NCBI GenBank assembly: GCA_040387475.1
Contig: JAZKDT010000035.1
Coordinates: 62,001-126,000, forward strand
Reading direction: 5' to 3'
From: UBA4416 sp040387475
Lineage (GTDB): Bacteria > Bacteroidota > Bacteroidia > B-17B0 > Aurantibacillaceae
DNA: 64,000 nucleotides
In this document: piece by piece, positions 43,685 through 52,218 of the stretch
Layout: every line of letters starts with the position of its first letter
Numbering within the stretch: position 1 is the first letter of the stretch
Translations under genes and position numbers: made by a program
The notes under the pieces: generated by a model
The model's database searches: none
What the model saw: the letters and a program-made list of their open reading frames with translations, nothing else
What the model was told of the DNA's origin: nothing

Positions 43685-43846
43685 ATGTTAAGATTATTAA
43701 TTCCTTTCGTATTTATTGCTTTGTTTTTCGCCTGGTTCGTATACAGGCTCATCAAAAAAGATGTAAAGCAACATCTGAACACCGTGTTTCTTGGTTTGTT
43801 TTTTACCGGAATATGGGCTATGATGTATTGGCTAATACTTAAATAA
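43685..43846 (+). CDS. Small two-helix membrane protein, 53 residues
   Basis: ATG at 43685 and TAA at 43844-43846 give MLRLLIPFVFIALFFAWFVY, then RLIKKDVKQHLN, then a second hydrophobic stretch TVFLGLFFTGIWAMMYWLIL. Two membrane helices joined by a basic turn make a convincing coding pattern although the gene is short. Its last 15 bases overlap the convergent pterin dehydratase gene. No family is recognised. Confidence 0.5.
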   Translation: MLRLLIPFVFIALFFAWFVYRLIKKDVKQHLNTVFLGLFFTGIWAMMYWLILK

Positions 43847-44089
43847 AGTATTTCCTCCGCTGAATAATTTATCAATTTCGGTGGCAAGTTTCCGGTCTTT
43901 ATGTGTAACAGTATTACCGGCGTCATGGGTATTTAAAATGATCTCTACTTTGTTATATACATTCGTCCAGTTAGGATGATGATTCATTTTTTCAGCTACA
44001 AAAGCTACTTTCGTCATAAAGGCAAAAGCCTCAATAAAGTTATTGAACTGAAAGCTGCGCGTTAACTGATTATTTTCTTCTTTCCACAT
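43832..44089 (-). CDS. 4a-hydroxytetrahydrobiopterin dehydratase (PCD family)
   Basis: An 85-residue protein covering one PCD/DCoH domain; the start MWKEENNQL at 44089 is typical of the family, so I prefer it to the GTG 30 bases upstream. The catalytic motif is present as FVAEKMNHHPNWTNVYNKVEI, with adjacent His residues. The enzyme dehydrates 4a-hydroxytetrahydropterin to recycle the cofactor; no pterin-dependent hydroxylase is in the window. It overlaps the small 43685 gene at its 3' end. Confidence 0.88.
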   Translation of the reverse strand: MWKEENNQLTRSFQFNNFIEAFAFMTKVAFVAEKMNHHPNWTNVYNKVEIILNTHDAGNTVTHKDRKLATEIDKLFSGGNTLFKY

Positions 44090-44133
44090 AAGAGTTTCGT
44101 TTTGCCTGTAAATATACACAAAGTAACTGCCGG

Positions 44134-44379
44134 TTATTGTAGCTGGCAGGTAATGGTATAAGTTCCCTCAGCATCCATATCGCCTGTATTGTTTGTTTTA
44201 CATCTTTCCTGCGCTTTTCGTCTGGTATCAGTATAAGGATATAGAGTGTAATTCTGCACGCTGGCCCCAGTGCCTGTAATATAGGTCTTATCGCAGCTGC
44301 ACACATTTTCTTCTTTACAGGAAGTTAGGCCCGCACCAAGGCTGAGTAAACCTCCAACTATTAAAACCATCTTTTTCAT
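44134..44379 (-). CDS. Small Cys-rich lipoprotein A
   Basis: An 81-residue protein from the ATG at 44379 (KKMVLIVGGLLSLGAGLTSC lipobox); a longer frame to 44481 overlaps the divergent gene and is unlikely. After the lipobox Cys it has CSC, then RRKAQERC and TITCQL near the end. It is similar in layout to the divergently transcribed lipoprotein at 44503-44748. No named family is recognised; the Cys pattern suggests two disulfides. Probably outer-membrane-anchored. Confidence 0.6.
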   Translation of the reverse strand: MKKMVLIVGGLLSLGAGLTSCKEENVCSCDKTYITGTGASVQNYTLYPYTDTRRKAQERCKTNNTGDMDAEGTYTITCQLQ

Positions 44380-44502
44380 ATACATTGTACTGCAAAGTTG
44401 AGGCCTGCGAAATTTACAACCGCAATCTTTAAAAAAACATTTAGGGAAATAAAATGGAGATGTTATCAAAGTTGCTGGCACAGAGTTTTCAGCTTAATCC
44501 TT

Positions 44503-44748
44503 ATGAAAACCATCGCCTCTATAAGTATTGCCATTTTACTTGGTCTGTTTGCGTCCTGTAAAAAGGGTTATACCTGTTCCTGCTCCAGCAATGACGGTTT
44601 TTATGATGGATTTGACATTCACGGCTCCAAACGAAATGCGGAGAAGAAATGTGAAAACTATTATAAAAGCAAATATCAAACACCACCGGCTTCAGCAGAC
44701 AGTATACCTGCCAGTCCGGTGCAATGTGAGTTGCTGAAGGGCGAATAA
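44503..44748 (+). CDS. Small Cys-rich lipoprotein B
   Basis: An 81-residue protein from the ATG at 44503 (KTIASISIAILLGLFASC lipobox). It shows the same arrangement as the gene at 44134-44379: lipobox Cys, CSC, then KRNAEKKC and VQCELL. The two are divergent paralogues with a 123-base space between their starts. A downstream DUF1579-like gene follows after 22 bases. The function is unknown. Confidence 0.6.
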   Translation: MKTIASISIAILLGLFASCKKGYTCSCSSNDGFYDGFDIHGSKRNAEKKCENYYKSKYQTPPASADSIPASPVQCELLKGE

Positions 44749-44770
44749 TATCAATATTTAATCCTGGGAT

Positions 44771-45229
44771 ATGGCTCAAAAAAATTCATCTCCAAAAAAG
44801 CCGGCTACTCAACTCAAGAAATTAAATTTTTTGATAGGTGAATGGCACACCAGCGGAAAAGTATCGAAAGCCTCGTCCGGCTCATCCAAAATAATCCGGG
44901 GGATGGATACCTATGAATGGATCTCCGGAGGATTTTTTATACTTCACCGGGTGGATGTATTTATGGGGAATAAAAAGACGGAAGCTGTAGAAATTATTGG
45001 TTACGATGAAATTCGTAAATGCTATTTTATGAAGTCGTTTGACAGTGAGGGAGCATCCACAACGATGTATGCTGAGTTAGAAAAACCCCGCATGTTAAAG
45101 TTTGGCGATAACCAGATGAGATCCGTTTTGACCGCTCAAAAAGATGGTCATTCGATGAGCGCCAAATGGGAGTTATCTAAAAACGGAAAAGCATGGAAGT
45201 CATGGATGAAACTTGAGTTTGAGAAATAA
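44771..45229 (+). CDS. DUF1579 family protein
   Basis: A 152-residue protein without a signal peptide. LKKLNFLIGEWHTSGKV, then WISGGFFILHRVDVFMG, EIIGYDEIRKCYFMKSFDSEG and KWELSKNGKAWKSWMKLEF, matches the lipocalin-like DUF1579 family (LxxLxxLxGxW...). The family is widespread and has no established function. An N-terminal lysine-rich patch precedes the domain. Confidence 0.78.
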   Translation: MAQKNSSPKKPATQLKKLNFLIGEWHTSGKVSKASSGSSKIIRGMDTYEWISGGFFILHRVDVFMGNKKTEAVEIIGYDEIRKCYFMKSFDSEGASTTMYAELEKPRMLKFGDNQMRSVLTAQKDGHSMSAKWELSKNGKAWKSWMKLEFEK

Positions 45230-45253
45230 TATATAGTGGAAATCCTTTAGAGA

Positions 45254-46543
45254 CTAAAACCGTTGTTTATACAGATAGCTGGTACCATCATAATCTATAT
45301 GATCTTTTAAAATATAATAGATGTCGCTGTTGTACACCTGTATCTTATCGGCAAATTCGTTGTACAATTTAATTGCCGGAAATAATTTCCCTGTTGCGAG
45401 ATCAACCTTTCGGAGATATTGCCCTGAATTAAATTTAAATAAAACATACACCTGCGACGTTACGCGGTCAAACACAAATTTCAACCCGTGAAAGGTGGCG
45501 TAATCTTCTCCCAGGTTTATAATATGATCCGGCTTGCCATCTTTTGTAAAAAAGTGAATCTGTTTTTCGTAAATATCAAAGATCACCAGCGTATCCCTTA
45601 CATTAAACACGGGCGTGTAAATTTTGATGTAGATAGCCTGGTAGGGAAATAAGATGTCGGTGGGCGAGTACCGCACACCGGGCGTTTTCTTTCTTTGTTC
45701 CTGGTAATTTAATTCATCGTTAAACATAACCACGGTCCGTTTATCGTATGTTAACTTTTTGATATCCATACGAGTTTGCTTTTCAATTTTATACACGATG
45801 GCTGCGTTGCTATTCACTTTAACTTTTACGCCTTCTCGTTCAAACGTGTAGGAAGGATTAAGTGAGGTGAAGAAATAGTTTTTATCTATTTTAGTTGTAC
45901 AAGGTGCTATAGTACTATCAAACATTCCTCGCGATACAGCGGGCAAAAAGGTAAATGTGCTATCTGAATTGAGATACACCTGCCGCGCAAAGGTTTGAGA
46001 CAGAAGATGAATATTGCCCAGACAATCTAAAAACAATTCGCCATTTTCTTCGCCCGTTATTTTATGGCTGTACTTTATTTTGTTTTCGGCATTTCCCAAC
46101 ATAAGGTTGAATCCATTTTGGCCCATATAATGCGTGACTAATAAATACGCCTGGCCTGGTAAAATAAAATAGTCCTCTACAAAAAAGCGTTTATTTTGTA
46201 TGACCGCCGATCTTTTTTCGGAACTAATTTCTACCTCTGCCAGCTCAAACGCTTTTTTGCTTAATACAATGTTCAAATCAGGCGAATCGCTTTTTTCTAA
46301 CGTGAGACGAGTCTCGGCGTAACCTAGTTTTTTAAATATTAAATTAAACTGTTTACTAGCGGTTACTATTTTAAAAATTCCCAGCGAGTCGGAAAGCACA
46401 GTTCGTTCGTTGGCATTTAGTGTAACAACCACCTCTGATATCGGCCTTTTAGTATCATTATCTGTAATGGTGCCTTTAATAATAGTTTGACTGAACAGCA
46501 AGGAGCCGCTTAGTAATATCAAAACGCAAAAGAGAGATCTCAT
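45254..46543 (-). CDS. Exported protein with a carboxypeptidase-regulatory-like domain
   Basis: A 429-residue protein with a signal peptide (SLFCVLILLSGSLLFSQ). Residues 22-100 are a CarboxypepD_reg-like beta-sandwich (IIKGTITDNDTKRPISEVVVTL, GIFKIV, LIFKKLGYAETRLTL, NIVLSKKAFELAEVEI), as at the N-terminus of SusC-like receptors. No plug or barrel follows; the remaining residues look like a beta-propeller or repeated beta domain (IHFFTKDGKPDHIINLG). It may be a periplasmic or surface sensor or scaffold. The 3' end faces the DUF1579 gene. Confidence 0.68.
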   Translation of the reverse strand: MRSLFCVLILLSGSLLFSQTIIKGTITDNDTKRPISEVVVTLNANERTVLSDSLGIFKIVTASKQFNLIFKKLGYAETRLTLEKSDSPDLNIVLSKKAFELAEVEISSEKRSAVIQNKRFFVEDYFILPGQAYLLVTHYMGQNGFNLMLGNAENKIKYSHKITGEENGELFLDCLGNIHLLSQTFARQVYLNSDSTFTFLPAVSRGMFDSTIAPCTTKIDKNYFFTSLNPSYTFEREGVKVKVNSNAAIVYKIEKQTRMDIKKLTYDKRTVVMFNDELNYQEQRKKTPGVRYSPTDILFPYQAIYIKIYTPVFNVRDTLVIFDIYEKQIHFFTKDGKPDHIINLGEDYATFHGLKFVFDRVTSQVYVLFKFNSGQYLRKVDLATGKLFPAIKLYNEFADKIQVYNSDIYYILKDHIDYDGTSYLYKQRF

Positions 46544-46682
46544 AAGAAAATAAAAAAGAGGGCGGGGAATGTTTATGAAAGTAAGGAATAATTTGATTGG
46601 TTGAGTGGTGGCGAAAAAAATAATTGTAGGCGTTTAAATAGCCATGCAACCGTGGTAATATAAATTATTGAATAAGGTGGTT

Positions 46683-46783
46683 CGTCATAATGGGGAAGCT
46701 CGACGACGCTATCTCATGCCTGGCATATATCTTCTGTGTTTGAGATTGCCTCCCGATAGCTATCGGGACCGTTCGCAATGACG
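46683..46783. repeat. Degenerate copy of the CGTCATTGCGA-type palindromic repeat
   Basis: The outer ends CGTCAT and CGCAATGACG, with GAGATTGCC inside and a perfect palindrome CCCGATAGCTATCGGG (46752-46767), correspond to the better-preserved copy at 50744-50817. The left arm is decayed. Confidence 0.6.
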
Positions 46784-46795
46784 GTCTAAAAACAA

Positions 46796-46830
46796 AAACC
46801 CTCACATCTCTGCAAGGGTTTCTTTTTTTA
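46796..46830. terminator. Terminator at the end of the dcw cluster
   Basis: AAACCCT pairs with AGGGTTT around 12 bases; T-rich tracts flank both sides. It lies 24 bases beyond the ftsZ stop. Confidence 0.75.
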
Positions 46831-46853
46831 TTGGTTGTAATTAATCTAAAAAA

Positions 46854-48446
46854 CTAGTCTACGTTATCGTGTAAAAAAGAGTTGTTCGGGCGGATCTCGT
46901 TGTTCTCGCCTAAAGTGTAACGCGATACCTGTGAATCTTTAGATGGCGTTGAGCTGTTATTATCTAAGTTCACTTGCTTGCGTTGCCATGCTGATGTTTT
47001 TTCCAGGTCATTTAAGCCTTCCGGCGTTTTCATTTTCAAGGTTAACTCTTTTAATTTTTTGATACGCTCCTGTGCCAGGCGAATTTGTTCTTCGCGGCTG
47101 TTGCTTTCGTAATTGGTTGGTGTTTCCTCCTCTTCTTCGGTAGAAATATCGTTGATCACAAATTCAGCTTTTGGCGTTTCATTGATCAGTTCATTTACTT
47201 CGTTAATGAAAGTTGCAGGCGTTTCAGTTATTTCTTCCGTTAAAGAGTAAACAGTAAAAGCCGGTTTCTCTTCTTCTTTAATTTCATTCACGATAGGAGT
47301 GATAGTATCTTCTACTTTAGGAATGATAGGCGCTTCTTCTTCTGTTTTTGTAAATACAAACGGCTCAGAAGTCTGTATCTGATCAATGATGGTTGTTTGA
47401 ACAGGTTCCACTTTAGCAACCACGGGTTCGTCTAATTTAACGATTTTACGTTCCTGAAAAGTTGGCGCTTCGTAACCTGAGTTCATTTTACTGTTAAAGC
47501 CCGTTGCAATAATGGTTACCGATACGTTATCACCTAAAGAAGGATCAGTGCCATAACCTGTAATCAATTCGGCTGTTCCACCGGCTGCTTCCTGGATAAA
47601 ATCAGTGATCTCGCCAAACTCATCCATTTCAATATCATCGCTTCCGCTCATGATATTTAATAACACGTGGCGTGCACCCGAGATATCATTATCGTTTAAT
47701 AAAGGAGAGATCAATGCATTTTCAACGGCGCGTAAAGCACGTTTTTCGCCGCTGGCAATCGCAGAACCCATGATAGCCACACCGCTATCCTGCATCACGG
47801 TTTTTACATCATTAAAATCCACATTCACGTGCATGTGTAAGCTGATGATCTCCGCAATTGATTTTGCTGCGCTTGTCAATACATTATCCGCATGAGCAAA
47901 TGCTTCGGTCATTTTTAAACTTCCGTAGATATCACGTAATTTATCGTTACCAATAACGATTAATGTATCCACGTATTTTTTCATTTCTTCCAACCCTTTT
48001 TCAGCCTGCTCTCTGCGTTTTTTTCCTTCAAAAGAAAAAGGAATCGTCACGATACCAACCGTTAAAATACCTAACTCTTTTGCGATGGATGCAATTACCG
48101 GAGCAGCTCCTGTACCGGTACCACCACCTAAACCAGCTGTGATAAATACCATTTCAGTATTGTCTTTTAAAAGATCTTTGATCTCTTCAATGCTTTCTAA
48201 AGCAGAGTCGCGACCCACTTCAGGTTTTGCACCGGCGCCTAGTCCTCTGGTTAAAGAGTTGCCTAACTGGATTTTATGAGGGACAGGGCTTTTGCCTAAA
48301 GCCTGTTTATCAGTATTGCAGATAATGAAATCAACCCCTTTAATTCCTAAACGGAACATGTGGTTTACGGCATTGCTTCCGCCGCCACCAACGCCAATTA
48401 CTTTAATAATTGAGCTTTCTTCCTGTGGTAATTCAAATTGCATCAT
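46854..48446 (-). CDS. ftsZ: Cell division protein FtsZ
   Basis: A 530-residue tubulin-like GTPase that polymerises into the division ring. VIGVGGGGSNAVNHM and the tubulin signature GGGTGTGAAPVI (about 107-118) are visible, with NTDKQAL and the C-terminal domain to about residue 325. A 200-residue acidic, poorly conserved linker follows (rich in Glu, Ile, Thr, Pro), ending RYTLGENNEIRPNNSFLHDNVD, which carries the C-terminal tail that binds FtsA. The long linker is typical of Bacteroidota. It is the last gene of the cluster. Confidence 0.95.
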   Translation of the reverse strand: MMQFELPQEESSIIKVIGVGGGGSNAVNHMFRLGIKGVDFIICNTDKQALGKSPVPHKIQLGNSLTRGLGAGAKPEVGRDSALESIEEIKDLLKDNTEMVFITAGLGGGTGTGAAPVIASIAKELGILTVGIVTIPFSFEGKKRREQAEKGLEEMKKYVDTLIVIGNDKLRDIYGSLKMTEAFAHADNVLTSAAKSIAEIISLHMHVNVDFNDVKTVMQDSGVAIMGSAIASGEKRALRAVENALISPLLNDNDISGARHVLLNIMSGSDDIEMDEFGEITDFIQEAAGGTAELITGYGTDPSLGDNVSVTIIATGFNSKMNSGYEAPTFQERKIVKLDEPVVAKVEPVQTTIIDQIQTSEPFVFTKTEEEAPIIPKVEDTITPIVNEIKEEEKPAFTVYSLTEEITETPATFINEVNELINETPKAEFVINDISTEEEEETPTNYESNSREEQIRLAQERIKKLKELTLKMKTPEGLNDLEKTSAWQRKQVNLDNNSSTPSKDSQVSRYTLGENNEIRPNNSFLHDNVD

Positions 48447-48552
48447 GGTATGTAGATTTTTGTTGTTTTTAATTCTTGTTGTTTGTTTTATTTGTTTACA
48501 CTTCGAGTCCGCCAGTGTAACAGGTCTTTAATCTTATGTCTTTAATCTGGTT

Positions 48553-49914
48553 CTACTCAACATCGTCGCTCATCCAATCCTTCGCTTTGCTGATTAAGGA
48601 GTCAAAAAAGTTTCCTACTTTTTGTTTTGAATGACCTGTTACTTTTTTCTCAGCTTTTTTAGTAGCTGCTGTTTCCACAACAACCATTTCTTCAACTTGT
48701 TTAGAAGAGTTGGTTCCGCGTTTCAATTCGCGTTCGTATTTCTCAATACCTTTCATCACTAAACCTACACCTGTGGCATACATCGGATTTTTTAATTCAT
48801 CATCAGCGCCTGCTAAATGTTCGTTTGGTGTACCAATGCGGCAATCCATGCCTGTAGTTAACATAACGAGTTGGGGTAAGTGTTTTAATTGGGAACCACC
48901 GCCTGTTACTACGATGCCACCAGCTAATTTGCGTTCGAATCCAGAAGACTTAATTTCGAATAAAACGAATTCTAAAATTTCTTCCATACGCGCCTGGATA
49001 ATTTGCGCCAGGGTATTTACAGAGATCTCTTTATGCGGACGACCTCTTAAACCAGGGATCGAGATCACCTCGTTCATTTGATTTTCCTGCGCTAAAGCAG
49101 AACCGAAACGCATTTTTAATTGTTCAGCCTGTGTTTTGATGATACCACAACCTTCTTTAATATCGTCGGTAATGATGTTTCCACCAAAAGGAATAACAGC
49201 CGTGTGACGGATAATGCCGTCATAAAAAATAGCCACATCGGTTGTACCACCACCGATATCCACTAAAACCACACCCGCTTCTTTTTCTTCGTCACTTAAA
49301 ACAGCATCGGCACTGGCTAAAGGCTCTAAGTGCAGATCAACGGTTGTTAATTTAGCGCGGTCAACACATTTAAAAATATTTTTTACGGCAGAAACCTGTC
49401 CGGTTATGATATGGAAATTTCCTTCTAAACGAATGCCTGAATGCCCGATGGGATTACGGATGCCGCTTTCGTTATCAATGATATATTCCTGTGGGATCAC
49501 GTGAATAATTTCTTCACCAGGGCTCATTACCAAACGGTGCATATTGTCGATCAATTGATCTACGTCATTTTGGGACACTTCTTCATCCAAAGAACGGCGT
49601 GTTACCATGCCACGGTGTTGCATACTTTTAATATGTTGTCCGGCAATACCTACAATGACTTCCTCAATATCAATATTAGCTTTATCGCCGGCAATTTTAA
49701 TAGCCGCTTTAATAGACTCAATGGTTTGCTCAATATTAGCAACCACACCGCGGTGTACGCCCAGTGATTCGGATTTACCGATGCTTAAAATTTCCACTTT
49801 ACCGTGCGCGTTCTTGTAACCAACGATCGCGGCGATCTTAGTTGTTCCGATATCCAGTCCTACAACTAGTTCAGCATTTTCCGGCATTTGTTTTCCTGTT
49901 TGCTTATTGTCCAT
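48553..49914 (-). CDS. ftsA: Cell division protein FtsA
   Basis: A 453-residue actin-like ATPase that tethers FtsZ to the membrane. Visible are the phosphate-binding VVGLDIGTTKIAAIVG and VLVDIGGGTTDVAIF, FtsA-specific EEVIVGIAGQHIKSMQHRG and the adenosine motif GGIVVTGGGSQLKHL. The C-terminal DSLISKAKDWMSDD could be the membrane-targeting amphipathic helix. It lies between ftsQ (3-base gap) and ftsZ. Confidence 0.94.
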   Translation of the reverse strand: MDNKQTGKQMPENAELVVGLDIGTTKIAAIVGYKNAHGKVEILSIGKSESLGVHRGVVANIEQTIESIKAAIKIAGDKANIDIEEVIVGIAGQHIKSMQHRGMVTRRSLDEEVSQNDVDQLIDNMHRLVMSPGEEIIHVIPQEYIIDNESGIRNPIGHSGIRLEGNFHIITGQVSAVKNIFKCVDRAKLTTVDLHLEPLASADAVLSDEEKEAGVVLVDIGGGTTDVAIFYDGIIRHTAVIPFGGNIITDDIKEGCGIIKTQAEQLKMRFGSALAQENQMNEVISIPGLRGRPHKEISVNTLAQIIQARMEEILEFVLFEIKSSGFERKLAGGIVVTGGGSQLKHLPQLVMLTTGMDCRIGTPNEHLAGADDELKNPMYATGVGLVMKGIEKYERELKRGTNSSKQVEEMVVVETAATKKAEKKVTGHSKQKVGNFFDSLISKAKDWMSDDVE

Positions 49915-49917
49915 AAT

Positions 49918-50730
49918 TTATTTTTTTGTGCAAACCACTTGGTTTTTATATTTTATATTAATGGTTGAGTATTTATTCCATCCATCTGTTTTATTCAATC
50001 CTTCGGTGTAAAATAATTTTAGTTTCTTAAATTTCTCTTCAATATCAATGGCTTCTCCAAAAACTATTTTATGATTTCCGATCGAAGGATATAACTCCAA
50101 CTCTTGATCATTCGTTACATTTATTTGATGTATCAGGCTCAACAGAACAGAATCTTTAGCGATGTAAGTGGAGATGGCGTAAATGTCGTCCAGTACACTA
50201 ATGGCTGCAAATTTTTCGTTCTTACTAATGTTATCTACCGGAACCATGTAACGGGTAGCATAGGGTTCGTTTATAAATCCGGTTGCTACGATCACGCGGG
50301 CCGTATATTTGTCATTTAGAGGCATGAGTTTGGAGCGGTTGTCAATATAATAACTTTCGCCATCCATGTTCATCACTCTCACTACCGGCGTACGTTGCGT
50401 TACGTTCATGGTCACATCTCCGTTCACATCTACTGCTATATCAGCATTTTCAACAGCAGGATGTGAGTTCAATGCTTTTTCTAAACTATTTACATCAATA
50501 CTTTGAAGAGGTGCATTTAAAATAGAATCTTTTCTTTCATTAAAAAACTCTTTAACGTCTTCCTCATCGATGAACGTATTCACTTCTGTGTTGTTTACGG
50601 TAACCAGTAAATTTTGCACAACAACAGCTTTTTCTTTTGTGCCAACAAAAGCTAAAGATGCCATCAGGCCTGATAATCCAATAATCCAAAGAACGATGAT
50701 AAATATTTTCTTAAAATTTATTTTTTTCAT
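49918..50730 (-). CDS. ftsQ: Cell division protein FtsQ
   Basis: A 270-residue bitopic protein: a short cytoplasmic tail, one transmembrane helix (about 8-28, IFIIVLWIIGLSGLMASLAFV), then a POTRA-like region (INNTEVNTFIDEEDVKEF, SLEKALNSHPAVENADIAVDVNGDVTMNVTQRTPVVRV) and a beta domain. Family identity is supported by position between murC and ftsA and by the POTRA motif, since FtsQ diverges quickly. It links septal synthesis proteins in the periplasm. Confidence 0.85.
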   Translation of the reverse strand: MKKINFKKIFIIVLWIIGLSGLMASLAFVGTKEKAVVVQNLLVTVNNTEVNTFIDEEDVKEFFNERKDSILNAPLQSIDVNSLEKALNSHPAVENADIAVDVNGDVTMNVTQRTPVVRVMNMDGESYYIDNRSKLMPLNDKYTARVIVATGFINEPYATRYMVPVDNISKNEKFAAISVLDDIYAISTYIAKDSVLLSLIHQINVTNDQELELYPSIGNHKIVFGEAIDIEEKFKKLKLFYTEGLNKTDGWNKYSTINIKYKNQVVCTKK

Positions 50731-50743
50731 TTTTGTTTTTACT

Positions 50744-50817
50744 CGTCATTGCGAACCTAGTGAAGCAATCTCATACTTAGGGCAGATTGCTTCGGTCGTC
50801 CCTCCCTCGCAATGACG
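50744..50817. repeat. Palindromic repeat in the ftsQ-murC spacer
   Basis: CGTCATTGCGA at 50744-50754 mirrors TCGCAATGACG at 50807-50817, and GAAGCAATCT (50762-50771) mirrors AGATTGCTTC (50784-50793). It is a dispersed repeat of a type found in many bacterial genomes, and here it lies inside an essential operon. Confidence 0.8.
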
Positions 50818-50823
50818 GGACGT

Positions 50824-52218
50824 TTAATTTTCCTTCCCTTTTTTCAACAACTGTTCAATCGGTCCGATCAAACTGTCAATATCTCCTGCTCCTAATGTCA
50901 TCACTACCTGCGGCTGATGCGTTTTTAAAAATTCAAGTACATTCTCTTTCTTGACTAAAAACTTTTCCTTACAGTGCATTTTGTCGAGGAGCATTTGTGA
51001 GTTGATTCCTTCTATTGGTTTTTCACGTGCCGGGTAAATATCCAGTAACACACATACATCCAACAGATCCAGGCTTTCAGCAAAACCGTCTGCAAAATCA
51101 CGGGTGCGTGTAAATAAATGCGGTTGAAAAATGCCTGTCACTTTTTTATCCGGGTACAATTGTTTAGCAGCGCCAATGGCAGCTCTCAATTCCTCCGGGT
51201 GATGGGCATAATCATCAATGTATACAACCGATTTCGTTTTTACACGGTAATCAAATCTTCGTTTCACTCCTTTAAAAGAACGTAAGGCTTTGTTTATCAC
51301 ATCGCCCTTAATACCTAATTGTTGCGCAACAGCTACTGCCGCTATCGAATTCTCAACGTTATGTAAACCAGGTAAGCCAATGGCTACGTGGCTTACAGGC
51401 TCTATCGGACTATTAATGTTGTAACAAAATTCACCATCAATAATTTCAATAGAATTTGCAGAGTATTCAGTATCTAAATTTAATGAGTAGACAAGTCGTT
51501 TATCTTTGAGTCTCAAATCGTTATCAACATTTTTTTTAACAATCAGGAAGCCGTCTTTTTGCACCTGCGAAGCAAAGTCAGTATACGTTTTAAGCATGGC
51601 ATTCGCATCGCCATAAATGTCCAGATGATCGGCGTCAACGCTTGTTATTACAGTGATGTAAGGGTGTAAGGTGAGAAAAGACCGATCGTATTCATCCGCT
51701 TCCACAACCACATAAGCGTTAGGATCCTGGGCGTCGCCCAACAGCAAATTGGTATGATAGTTTTGTGAAATACCGCCTAAAAAAGCAAAACAGTTGATGC
51801 CTGCTGTTTTTAAAACGTGTGCCGTAAGTGTAGTAGTAGTGGTTTTCCCGTGAGTACCGGCAATAGCAATGGTTTTAAATTGTTTAGTGATCTCGCCCAG
51901 TACCCAGGCACGTTTTTGCAATTGGTAATGGTTGTTTTGAAGATATATGAACTCTGCATGCTCTTTAGGAACGGCCGGCGTATATATGATCAGGATCTCT
52001 TCTTTTTTATAATGAGAAAGCAAATCTTTCAAAAAGCCTTCATCCTCATTAAAATGCAAGGTAGCGCCTTCTGCCTGTAATTGTCGCGTGAGCTCGGTTT
52101 CTGTTTTGTCGTAGCCATATACCGTTTTGCCGTAATGATTAAAGTAGCGAACGAGGGCGCTCATGCCAATACCACCGGCTCCCAAAAAATAATATAATTT
52201 ATAATCAAGTATGTTCAT
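50824..52218 (-). CDS. murC: UDP-N-acetylmuramate--L-alanine ligase
   Basis: A 464-residue Mur ligase that adds L-Ala, the first residue of the peptidoglycan stem peptide. The N-terminal UDP-binding motif GAGGIGMS is at 13-20, the ATP loop GTHGKTTTT at about 121-129, and VVEADEYDRSF and TSVDADHLDIYGD belong to the central domain. Its ATG overlaps the murG stop by one base (TAATG), so translation is probably coupled. Confidence 0.95.
   Translation of the reverse strand: MNILDYKLYYFLGAGGIGMSALVRYFNHYGKTVYGYDKTETELTRQLQAEGATLHFNEDEGFLKDLLSHYKKEEILIIYTPAVPKEHAEFIYLQNNHYQLQKRAWVLGEITKQFKTIAIAGTHGKTTTTTLTAHVLKTAGINCFAFLGGISQNYHTNLLLGDAQDPNAYVVVEADEYDRSFLTLHPYITVITSVDADHLDIYGDANAMLKTYTDFASQVQKDGFLIVKKNVDNDLRLKDKRLVYSLNLDTEYSANSIEIIDGEFCYNINSPIEPVSHVAIGLPGLHNVENSIAAVAVAQQLGIKGDVINKALRSFKGVKRRFDYRVKTKSVVYIDDYAHHPEELRAAIGAAKQLYPDKKVTGIFQPHLFTRTRDFADGFAESLDLLDVCVLLDIYPAREKPIEGINSQMLLDKMHCKEKFLVKKENVLEFLKTHQPQVVMTLGAGDIDSLIGPIEQLLKKGKEN

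Larger units (their letters stand above)
46544..46853. other. 310-base intergenic region with a decayed palindromic repeat and the ftsZ terminator
   Basis: No gene is seen. It holds the repeat at 46683-46783 and the hairpin at 46796-46830, listed separately. Confidence 0.7.
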
